A DNA stretch of 5,977 nucleotides, from assembly GCA_035292525.1 (NCBI GenBank), contig DATDPZ010000265.1, positions 1 through 5,977 on the forward strand. The letters run 5' to 3'. The stretch's first letter is position 1; the number at the start of each line of letters is the position of its first letter. Of the stretch, positions 1 to 5,482 are shown one piece after another. The position numbers and the translations under genes are program-made. The stretch is from VBAS01 sp035292525 (GTDB lineage: Bacteria; Bacteroidota; Bacteroidia; Chitinophagales; Chitinophagaceae). The notes below the pieces were generated by a model that saw only the letters and a program-made list of their open reading frames with translations, did not search any database and was not told where the DNA came from.

Positions 1-2
1 GT

Positions 3-1052
3 AAACCCCAATAATTTTGCCATTGTTTGTGCAAACTGGTCCTGGTAAATTTGCATTTCCGTCTTTACTTCTCCTGAAGCCGGAATGCCGGGTCCCATTA
101 CTGCAAACCACATTTCAGAAGCATCACTGACAGATTTGCCATGACTTGTCCATTGCTCTTTATTTTTATCACCACGGCCATGATCTGTTGTAAATATTAA
201 ACTTGTTTTGTTTTTATACTTCGGATCTGATTGTACAAAATCCCAGATCTGCCTGATCCAAACATCTACCTGCCGAGCAGCATCCAGGTAAGATTTATAA
301 TAACCATGATGAGCCCATTCATCCGTTTCGCCGTAAGAAATATAGAGCACTCCTGGTTTTCTTGATTTCAAATGCTCCAATGCAGCGTAGTGAGTAAACA
401 GATCCAGACATTCCACATCACTCCATGGCCGGAAGGAATCTTTCAACATGGCATTGATCAGTTGTTCGTTGGCTGTAGGATTGCTTCCACCGGTGGGTTG
501 AAAGGCATTCACCACCGGAATACCGCTGCGTTCTTCATTGATGATCCGGTCAAAAGCATCCCAGGCGCCAAAAGCTGCTACCTTGCCTTTCATTCCAGGT
601 TGCCGGTTTAAAAACTCCAGTACCGTTACATGGGGATTAGGAGGAAAATCATTTGAATTAATAGCGGTATCTGCATAACCGGTCAGGATTTCACTATAGC
701 CTGGGTAACTGAACCAGTATGGATTTGCATTGTTTACATAGTTTCCAAAATTTCTGTTACCATAGATTTGTCCCTGCGAATTGATGATGCTCCAGAAAAA
801 AGGCATTAATTTTTTTCTTCTTTCCGTTTCATTATTATCCCAATAAGTTTTAAAAATATAACTGCTGTCTCCCTGGTTAAATGTTGGGTTATTGGCAATA
901 GCACTATCCATGCCTTTAAAAACTTCCTGCCAGCGTAACCCGTCTGTAGTGATGATGATCAGGTTTTCTGATATGCTTTGATCTTCTTTATTATCTTTAG
1001 TACCGGTGCAACCCAGCAGGTAAACAACCAGGCAAAGAATCCATTTATACAT
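3..1052 (-). CDS. Alkaline-phosphatase-superfamily (phosphodiesterase/sulfatase-like) lipoprotein, partial at its 3' end
   Basis: The frame is open from ATG at 1052 to the left edge, giving 350 residues with no stop seen. The N-terminus is a short lipoprotein signal peptide with lipobox LLGC (Cys15), so the mature protein should be lipid-anchored outside the inner membrane. The metalloenzyme fold of the superfamily is visible in order: TTDG with metal ligand Asp37 and the following LRWQEVF; YPGYSEILTG (116-125), where Ser115 just before it sits where related phosphodiesterases carry the Thr/Ser nucleophile; ETDEWAHHG (242-250) with Asp244 and His248; TTDHGRG (288-294) with Asp290 and His291; and TSHG with His304. 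All expected two-metal ligands are therefore present and the enzyme should be active on a phosphate or sulfate ester, but the substrate cannot be read from sequence. Because all core motifs are already passed, probably only a short C-terminal tail is missing (inference). It is divergent from fumC. No Shine-Dalgarno sequence is seen. Confidence 0.85.
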   Translation of the reverse strand, partial: MYKWILCLVVYLLGCTGTKDNKEDQSISENLIIITTDGLRWQEVFKGMDSAIANNPTFNQGDSSYIFKTYWDNNETERRKKLMPFFWSIINSQGQIYGNRNFGNYVNNANPYWFSYPGYSEILTGYADTAINSNDFPPNPHVTVLEFLNRQPGMKGKVAAFGAWDAFDRIINEERSGIPVVNAFQPTGGSNPTANEQLINAMLKDSFRPWSDVECLDLFTHYAALEHLKSRKPGVLYISYGETDEWAHHGYYKSYLDAARQVDVWIRQIWDFVQSDPKYKNKTSLIFTTDHGRGDKNKEQWTSHGKSVSDASEMWFAVMGPGIPASGEVKTEMQIYQDQFAQTMAKLLGF

Positions 1053-1122
1053 GAGCTGGAATTTGGGTAAAAAAAATTTGTTTCCTTATTAAAAATAATA
1101 CTTCTGCTGCAACTGCCAGTAA

Positions 1123-1251
1123 GGGTGCTTCCCAAATTTTCGCATCCTCAAATTGTATTAGCCCCCAGCCCCTAAAGGGGAGCATCAGTCTGGAAGTTTG
1201 TTATTCCCCTTTTAGGGGATAGGTGCAAAAGCGAAAATTTGGGATGTACCC
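1123..1251. repeat. Nested inverted-repeat element in the phosphatase/fumC divergent intergenic region
   Basis: Two 21-bp arms, 1123-1143 and 1231-1251, are inverted copies matching at 19 of 21 positions, including a perfect 14-bp core (TCCCAAATTTTCGC and its complement). Weaker similarity extends outward: GCCAGT at 1115-1120 against the complement of 1252-1257, with a 2-base gap. A second inverted pair is nested inside. The 129-bp unit could form a cruciform or a long hairpin in RNA. It encodes nothing convincing and no target-site duplication is evident at these borders. Arms, size and intergenic position resemble a MITE or a dispersed palindromic repeat, but only one copy lies in this window, so dispersal is inference. 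It is not a terminator for either neighbour, since both genes are transcribed away from it. Confidence 0.6.
1169..1218. repeat. Inner pair of G/C-clamped palindromes (CCCCTAAAGGGG type)
   Basis: CCCCTAAAGGGG at 1169-1180 and CCCCTTTTAGGGG at 1206-1218 are each nearly self-complementary. They are also complementary to each other: 1169-1176 pairs with 1211-1218, and 1177-1181 with 1205-1209, with one bulged T at 1210, leaving a 23-base loop. Two alternative folds are therefore possible, two small hairpins or one long stem. The preceding CCCCCAG (1162-1168) together with the palindrome resembles the short C-rich/G-rich intergenic repeats I associate with Bacteroidota genomes; that link is from memory and not tested here. 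Confidence 0.55.
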
Positions 1252-1330
1252 ACTTGCAAAATGGCTGTCATCATTTGATCAGTGCAATGTACCTTTACGG
1301 CATTCATTTATATCCTTTCAATTAAAATTT

Positions 1331-2731
1331 ATGGATTATAGAATTGAGAAAGACACGATGGGAGAAGTAAAAGTTCCCGTCAAAGCTTATTATGGAGCAC
1401 AGACCCAGCGCAGCATTGATAATTTCAAAATTGCTCAGGACATCAACCGGATGCCCAAAGAAATAATTGCTGCGTTTGCTTATTTGAAAAAAGCTGCGGC
1501 TATTACCAACCAGGAAGCTGGTGTATTACCAAAAAATAAATCATCGCTGATCGGAAAAGTATGCGATGAAATTTTAAAAGGAGAACTGGATGCTTATTTT
1601 CCATTGGTAGTATGGCAAACAGGTAGCGGCACCCAAAGCAATATGAACGTAAACGAAGTGATCGCTTACCGCGGACACGTTTTAAAAGGAGGTAAACTTA
1701 CAGATAAAGTGAAATTCCTTCACCCCAATGATGATGTAAACAAATCACAATCCTCCAATGATACTTTCCCAACTGCGATGCACATCGCGGCCTACAAGAT
1801 TTTAGTGGAAACAACCATTCCCGGAATAAAAAAATTAAGAGATACACTTGCTAAAAAAAGTAAACAATTCATGAAAGTAGTGAAGATAGGCCGCACACAT
1901 TTTATGGATGCCACCCCGTTGACTGTGGGGCAGGAATTCAGCGGTTATGTTTCACAACTGGATCATGGATTGAAAGCTGTTAAAAACTCGTTGCCCCATT
2001 TAAGTGAGCTGGCACTTGGTGGCACTGCTGTGGGTACGGGTATTAATACACCTCCGGGTTATGATATTAAAGTTGCCAGGCATATTGCAAAACTTACCGG
2101 TTTGCCATTTAAAACAGCAGAAAATAAATTTGAGGCATTGGCCGCACATGATGCGATTGTGGAAGCACATGGAGCATTGAAAACAATTGCCGTAAGCCTG
2201 ATGAAGATAGCGAATGATATACGGATGTTATCCAGCGGGCCACGTAGTGGTATTGGTGAATTATTTATCCCCGACAATGAACCCGGTTCTTCCATCATGC
2301 CCGGAAAAGTAAACCCCACACAATGTGAAGCGATGACCATGATTGCAGCACAGGTAATGGGAAATGATGTAGCGATTAATATTGGTGGTGCCTCAGGTCA
2401 TTTTGAATTAAATGTTTTTAAACCCGTAATGATCTATAATTTTTTGCATAGTGCCCGGTTGATCGGTGAAGGATGTGTTTCCTTCAATGACAAATGCGCT
2501 ATGGGAATAGAACCTATTAAAGCTAATATTAAAAAACATGTTGACAATTCATTAATGCTGGTTACTGCGCTCAATCCTAAAATCGGGTATTACAAAGCAG
2601 CTGAAATAGCACAGAAAGCACATAAAGAAGGAACCACCCTGAAAGCGATGGCGTTAAAGCTTGGCTACCTATCAGCAAAAGAATTTGATGAATGGGTAGT
2701 TCCTTCAAAAATGGTGGGAAAGATAAATTAA
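1331..2731 (+). CDS. fumC: Fumarate hydratase class II (fumarase C)
   Basis: This enzyme interconverts fumarate and L-malate in the TCA cycle. It is an oxygen-stable, iron-free cytosolic homotetramer of the fumarase/aspartase superfamily. The product is 466 residues, essentially the family length (E. coli FumC is 467). Visible signatures are TGSGTQSNMNVNEV (97-110), SSND (141-144), GRTHFMDATPLTVGQE (187-202) with catalytic His190, and the superfamily signature GSSIMPGKVNP (319-329), whose mobile loop carries the catalytic Ser. The fumarase-type GRTH-DATP motif and the length favour fumarase over aspartase. The start is set at ATG 1331 because MDYRIEKDTMGEVKVP matches the family N-terminus. 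An in-frame GTG at 1223 would add 36 unconserved residues starting inside the inverted repeat. No Shine-Dalgarno or convincing promoter is seen upstream. The gene is monocistronic, ending at a strong terminator 27 bp after the stop. Confidence 0.97.
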   Translation: MDYRIEKDTMGEVKVPVKAYYGAQTQRSIDNFKIAQDINRMPKEIIAAFAYLKKAAAITNQEAGVLPKNKSSLIGKVCDEILKGELDAYFPLVVWQTGSGTQSNMNVNEVIAYRGHVLKGGKLTDKVKFLHPNDDVNKSQSSNDTFPTAMHIAAYKILVETTIPGIKKLRDTLAKKSKQFMKVVKIGRTHFMDATPLTVGQEFSGYVSQLDHGLKAVKNSLPHLSELALGGTAVGTGINTPPGYDIKVARHIAKLTGLPFKTAENKFEALAAHDAIVEAHGALKTIAVSLMKIANDIRMLSSGPRSGIGELFIPDNEPGSSIMPGKVNPTQCEAMTMIAAQVMGNDVAINIGGASGHFELNVFKPVMIYNFLHSARLIGEGCVSFNDKCAMGIEPIKANIKKHVDNSLMLVTALNPKIGYYKAAEIAQKAHKEGTTLKAMALKLGYLSAKEFDEWVVPSKMVGKIN

Positions 2732-2757
2732 ACTTCAAAATCGTAATTCTACTTATC

Positions 2758-2790
2758 GGGGCAGGGTAAAATTCCTGCCCCTTTTTTTTT
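2758..2790 (+). terminator. Intrinsic terminator of fumC
   Basis: A perfect 8-bp G/C-rich stem (GGGGCAGG at 2758-2765 with CCTGCCCC at 2774-2781) has an 8-base loop and is followed at once by nine T residues (2782-2790). This is the canonical rho-independent form. It lies 27 bp after the fumC stop and isolates fumC from the next gene. Confidence 0.93.
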
Positions 2791-2799
2791 GAAATTACT

Positions 2800-2830
2800 T
2801 TTGAGCTGCAACATAAAGTTTTTAATTTAA
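2800..2830 (+). promoter_or_regulatory. Candidate Bacteroidota-type promoter for the small gene
   Basis: TTTG (2800-2803) is separated by 19 bases from TAATTTAA (2823-2830), a 6-of-8 match to the -7 box TAnnTTTG. The spacing agrees with the phylum consensus (TTTG, 19-21 bases, TAnnTTTG). The box ends 16 bases before the ATG at 2847, and a terminator just upstream makes a separate promoter necessary. In A/T-rich DNA a 6-of-8 match can occur by chance. Confidence 0.4.
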
Positions 2831-2846
2831 CGTTTCCAATACAGCT

Positions 2847-3140
2847 ATGAAACTTTTTTTAAAAAATCCAGCTACCATGAAAAATGTCCGCCGCGAACCA
2901 GATTTTTATTTTTCTGCTTACCCGTTAAAAGCACTGAATCTCCCGGAAGAAGAAAAAAAATCTTACCTGAATATTTACACCAATTCTGATAAAAAAATAA
3001 AACGGCCACAGCATTCAAAAGTGCTGCCGATGATCAATCCTTACCCGGAGCATAGAATGGAAGCCCCGGTTAAAATGAAAAACAAACCTTCAGATCAAAT
3101 AGAAGAAAGAGAAAGTGATTGGTTTGCCAGTTACGAATAA
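2847..3140 (+). CDS. Small hypothetical protein, 97 residues, function unknown
   Basis: I do not recognise this protein. It is lysine-, glutamate- and proline-rich (roughly 13 Lys, 10 Glu, 10 Pro), with no signal peptide, membrane segment, cysteine or repeat, and looks largely disordered and cytosolic. Aromatic clusters stand out: DFYFSAYP (19-26), a central NPYPEHR, and a C-terminal DWFASYE. The reading frame seems real: it fills the space between a strong terminator and a bidirectional one, follows a plausible promoter, and its codons match those of the neighbours. ATG 2847 is the first start; ATG 2877 (Met11) is a possible alternative. The presence of conserved-looking short motifs in a basic tail would suit a protein- or nucleic-acid-binding role, but this is speculation. 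It is transcribed alone and convergent to the downstream lipoprotein gene. Confidence 0.7.
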   Translation: MKLFLKNPATMKNVRREPDFYFSAYPLKALNLPEEEKKSYLNIYTNSDKKIKRPQHSKVLPMINPYPEHRMEAPVKMKNKPSDQIEERESDWFASYE

Positions 3141-3160
3141 ACCCTTGAGCCCTATAAACA

Positions 3161-3193
3161 AAAAAGTCTCCCTTTTGAAAAGGGGGACTTTTT
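3161..3193. terminator. Bidirectional intrinsic terminator between convergent genes
   Basis: Arms 3161-3176 and 3178-3193 are complementary at 15 of 16 positions; the exception is T3169 opposite G3185. The arms read AAAAAGTCTCCC with TTTT, and AAAAGGGGGAC with TTTTT. A few inner A-T pairs must open to form the loop. The outer A/T runs provide a T tract on either strand, so the same hairpin can end the small gene (stop at 3140, plus) and the lipoprotein gene (stop at 3214, minus). Confidence 0.88.
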
Positions 3194-3213
3194 ACTTTTA
3201 GTTTATAACTTCT

Positions 3214-4554
3214 TTAATAAATTACCAGGCGCCGGACATCCATTTTTGAATCTACCACTCCCAATGCATTATAATAATCCTGTTTGATAAGGCCCCTGTC
3301 CCTTGCATAATAGTTTTGTAAATACCCGGCTGCAGTAACCGTAGTCCAGGTGGATCCTACCAGTTGCTGTAACTCCTGCTTTACTACAATGGTATTTGCA
3401 TGTAAAATTCCTTTTACAGTTACGTTAGCATTTTGCTGCAATACTGTAAAGAAAAATCTTGCTGTAACATTTGTTGGAGAACCACCGGAAGGAGTAATAA
3501 CTCCTGAAAAACCGTTTGTATTCCAATTGCCGCCAACAGATAAATTATCTTTCAGAAAAATGTACTCAATCCAGAGTGGGTTATCAAACCCTATAAAAGT
3601 TCCCATATCAATCCACTGATAATAATCAGAACCCGATCTGCGGTAGTAACCGGAAGTATCATATCCTAAAGCTGCATCGTCTGTCCACATGAAGATATTA
3701 AATGTATTTCCTGCTGCTGTATGTGTTTGCGGAATGACCCTGATCAAAAGAGAGTCGTTAGGATCATCATCAAATTCATAACTCCAGTTGCTGTTTATCG
3801 TTCTTGGAAAATAATCAGGTCCGGTAGAGAAATTTACCTGGAAATTACAGGAAGAACCTCCTGCAGAAACTGGAAAGTTGGCAGTGCCCCCGGTAGAAGC
3901 AGTTCCGGTTGCGGTTAGTGAAATAGTTTGGGCACCTGTAGCGGAAAAAGTACCGGAGCCGCTGAAAATAACGCCACTTACTGCGGGTGCAGTAGAGATA
4001 CTCCATGTGCCGGCAGTGGTTACATTCACATTAAGCGTTACTGTGTTTGAAGAAGTCATGGTACCGCCTACCGTATAAGTTCCGTTTAACAAAAATCCTG
4101 TACAATTAATGGTAAATACACCGGTTCCACCCGAACCAGCAATGACATTTACAGAAAACTCGCAGATGGTGCCATTATATTTTACTGTAAAAATATGGGT
4201 GCCTACCGAGAGCGGTTTCCCGCTGCCTTTCAGGTTTACCGCCTGCGATCCTGTAGTAGAAAAATTTCCACTGGCACTAAAAAAATATCCTTGTATTGTA
4301 TCAGTTGAAATACTGTAACTGCCTGCCGTATCTACATTGGCATTTATATTCACATAATGAGTGGCATTTAATGTAGAGTCTTTATAATAGGTACCGGAAA
4401 CCGCCACTCCTATACAACCGCCACCGCCGTCTGCCTGCAGTGAACCTACAGAAGCATTCGAAATCCCTTGCTCAAAACTCAATTCTTTCAGACATCCGAA
4501 AAAAAGTATTGACATGATGGCCAATAGTACCGGTATTTTGATTTTTGTTTTCAT
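3214..4554 (-). CDS. Lipoprotein with two tandem Ig-like repeats and an uncharacterised C-terminal domain
   Basis: This 446-residue predicted outer-envelope lipoprotein starts at ATG 4554 with basic MKTKIKIP, a hydrophobic stretch and lipobox FFGC (Cys21). After a Gly-rich linker (43-46) come two beta-rich repeats of about 90 residues, roughly 47-137 and 151-242. They share the pattern NGTY or SGTY, N-V-A/T-T-AG-SIST, FS-SG-F--TG-Q, and an ending C-F-V-F/V. Each opens and closes with Cys at matching spacing (Cys47/Cys131 and Cys151/Cys236), a possible disulfide or fold marker. Ser/Thr/Gly-rich Ig-like units of this kind are common in secreted Bacteroidota proteins. The region 248-446 begins FPRTINSNWSYEFDDDPNDS and is rich in aromatic residues; I do not recognise it. 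The C-terminus (MDVRRLVIY) does not look like a type IX sorting domain. The gene lies 67 bp downstream of lspA on the same strand and may be co-transcribed. Its role is unknown; surface binding or adhesion is only a guess. Confidence 0.85.
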   Translation of the reverse strand: MKTKIKIPVLLAIMSILFFGCLKELSFEQGISNASVGSLQADGGGGCIGVAVSGTYYKDSTLNATHYVNINANVDTAGSYSISTDTIQGYFFSASGNFSTTGSQAVNLKGSGKPLSVGTHIFTVKYNGTICEFSVNVIAGSGGTGVFTINCTGFLLNGTYTVGGTMTSSNTVTLNVNVTTAGTWSISTAPAVSGVIFSGSGTFSATGAQTISLTATGTASTGGTANFPVSAGGSSCNFQVNFSTGPDYFPRTINSNWSYEFDDDPNDSLLIRVIPQTHTAAGNTFNIFMWTDDAALGYDTSGYYRRSGSDYYQWIDMGTFIGFDNPLWIEYIFLKDNLSVGGNWNTNGFSGVITPSGGSPTNVTARFFFTVLQQNANVTVKGILHANTIVVKQELQQLVGSTWTTVTAAGYLQNYYARDRGLIKQDYYNALGVVDSKMDVRRLVIY

Positions 4555-4621
4555 CAGGATCAGTTTAAGATTATGAAAATAACATTTTTTCTTTACCTGT
4601 GAAAGGGTGGAGCATCCCTGT

Positions 4622-5317
4622 TTATTGAATCTGCGCCTTGTCGCTTATTTCAGCGCTGGTTTCAACAGTAGTGAATGACTCCTTTTGCAGGTTCTTTTTA
4701 AAAAATCTTTTTTGAAATAATAATAACGTAATTACACCCACACTTATTGAGGCATCGGCAATATTAAAAATCGGGCTGAAAAATTCAAATTGCTGTCCGC
4801 CCCAGAAAGGGAACCAGGATGGAAGTGTTGTATCAAAAATGGGGAAGTAAAGCATATCCACCACACTCCCATGTAAAAAAGAAGAGTACCCGTCTGAAGA
4901 AAATTTTGCAATGCCTGAATAAGAGAAATAATCTTTAGCCACCATATCGAAATGCAGTCCTTTATCAAATATCATCCCGTAAAACATACTGTCGATCAGG
5001 TTTCCCAATGCGCCTGCATAGATCAATGCGGCACAAATAATAAATCCTTTATGGTATTGTTGTTTTATTATTTTACCAATATACCAGGTACCAAATATAA
5101 CTGCTGCCATACGGAATAAGGTGAGTACTACTTTACCGGTTTCATTGCCAAATTTCCAACCCCATGCCATGCCGGAATTTTCTATAAAATGTAAATGAAA
5201 CCAGGGCAGGATCTCTTTTACATTTCCTGTGGGATAGCTGGTCTTGATCCAAATCTTTAACAACTGATCAATCATTATAATCACTGCAATTAAGAATACT
5301 ACTTTTCTGAGTTTCAC
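4622..5317 (-). CDS. lspA: Lipoprotein signal peptidase (signal peptidase II)
   Basis: LspA is the inner-membrane aspartic protease that cuts the signal peptide before the lipid-modified Cys of prolipoproteins. The 231-residue product shows every family motif: IDQLLK with Asp17, ENSGMAWG (46-53), AGALGNLID (101-109), GSVVDM with catalytic Asp154, and FNIADAS with catalytic Asp188. Four membrane segments are expected near 6-23, 63-80, 91-109 and 185-202. It is longer than typical proteobacterial LspA (about 165 residues) because of about 40 extra residues between the third motif and the first catalytic Asp (110-149), a further stretch near 160-180, and a polar Lys/Glu/Ser/Thr tail (207-231). 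Long versions occur in Bacteroidota. The start is GTG at 5317: an in-frame TAA lies only four codons upstream and the next Met (Met15) is inside the first membrane segment. It follows alr and precedes a predicted lipoprotein substrate. Confidence 0.96.
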   Translation of the reverse strand: MKLRKVVFLIAVIIMIDQLLKIWIKTSYPTGNVKEILPWFHLHFIENSGMAWGWKFGNETGKVVLTLFRMAAVIFGTWYIGKIIKQQYHKGFIICAALIYAGALGNLIDSMFYGMIFDKGLHFDMVAKDYFSYSGIAKFSSDGYSSFLHGSVVDMLYFPIFDTTLPSWFPFWGGQQFEFFSPIFNIADASISVGVITLLLFQKRFFKKNLQKESFTTVETSAEISDKAQIQ

Positions 5318-5334
5318 ACTATATATTTAGTGGG

Positions 5335-5342
5335 CAAATATA
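5335..5342 (-). promoter_or_regulatory. Candidate -7 box of the lspA promoter
   Basis: On the minus strand these bases read TATATTTG, a perfect match to the Bacteroidota -7 consensus TAnnTTTG, ending 17 bases before the GTG start. No TTTG or TTG -33 element is found at the expected 19-21 base distance, so this is half a promoter by consensus. It suggests lspA can be transcribed independently of alr with a short leader. Confidence 0.42.
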
Positions 5343-5429
5343 AGCAGAATAGCATAAGGATTTTGCCGATAGCTGCCCGCCGTTCCGTGGGTTGGATCGT
5401 TCAATTACAGATTAGTTTATCCGCTTTGC

Positions 5430-5472
5430 AAAAAAAAATTATGTTTTTATTATACGGGTAAATACAATAAAA
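5430..5472 (-). terminator. Weak candidate terminator after alr
   Basis: On the minus strand, arms 5462-5472 and 5445-5455 form an 11-bp A/T-rich stem, including two G-T wobbles, around a 6-base loop. It begins about 10 bases after the alr stop. A run of nine T residues (5438-5430) follows after a 6-base spacer. The stem has little G/C and the spacer is long, so it may attenuate rather than stop transcription from alr into lspA. Confidence 0.35.
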
Positions 5473-5482
5473 GAAGAAGTGA

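Noticed and set aside
372..611. 79-residue plus-strand ORF
   Set aside because: It lies opposite the phosphatase-superfamily gene, whose motifs are unmistakable; the product has no recognisable features.
1223..1330. 36-residue N-terminal extension of fumC from GTG 1223
   Set aside because: It begins inside the inverted repeat, has no family similarity, and MDYRIEKDTMGEVKVP at ATG 1331 matches the usual FumC N-terminus.
1278..1330. Possible fumC promoter (TACCTTTA at 1290-1297 and TATCCTTT at 1311-1318)
   Set aside because: Neither has a TTTG or TTG element at 19-21 bases, and the matches are what A/T-rich DNA gives by chance.
2059..2340. 93-residue minus-strand ORF within fumC
   Set aside because: It is antisense to conserved fumarase motifs and is a shadow of that gene.
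3350..4318. Four plus-strand ORFs (3350-3619, 3721-3918, 3878-4078, 4109-4318) opposite the Ig-like lipoprotein
   Set aside because: They are low-complexity shadows of the Thr/Gly/Ser-rich repeats; the minus-strand frame has a lipobox, matched repeats and a terminator.
4555..4621. Terminator between lspA and the lipoprotein gene
   Set aside because: The only inverted repeat (AGGG with CCCT around 4604-4619) is 4 bp and has no T tract on the minus strand.
4744..4968. 74-residue minus-strand ORF overlapping lspA in another frame
   Set aside because: The lspA frame carries all catalytic motifs through this stretch.
5361..5400. Possible RNA gene or riboswitch in the G/C-rich patch before lspA
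   Set aside because: There is no tRNA T-arm or anticodon geometry and no riboswitch core that I recognise; at most a weak bulged stem.
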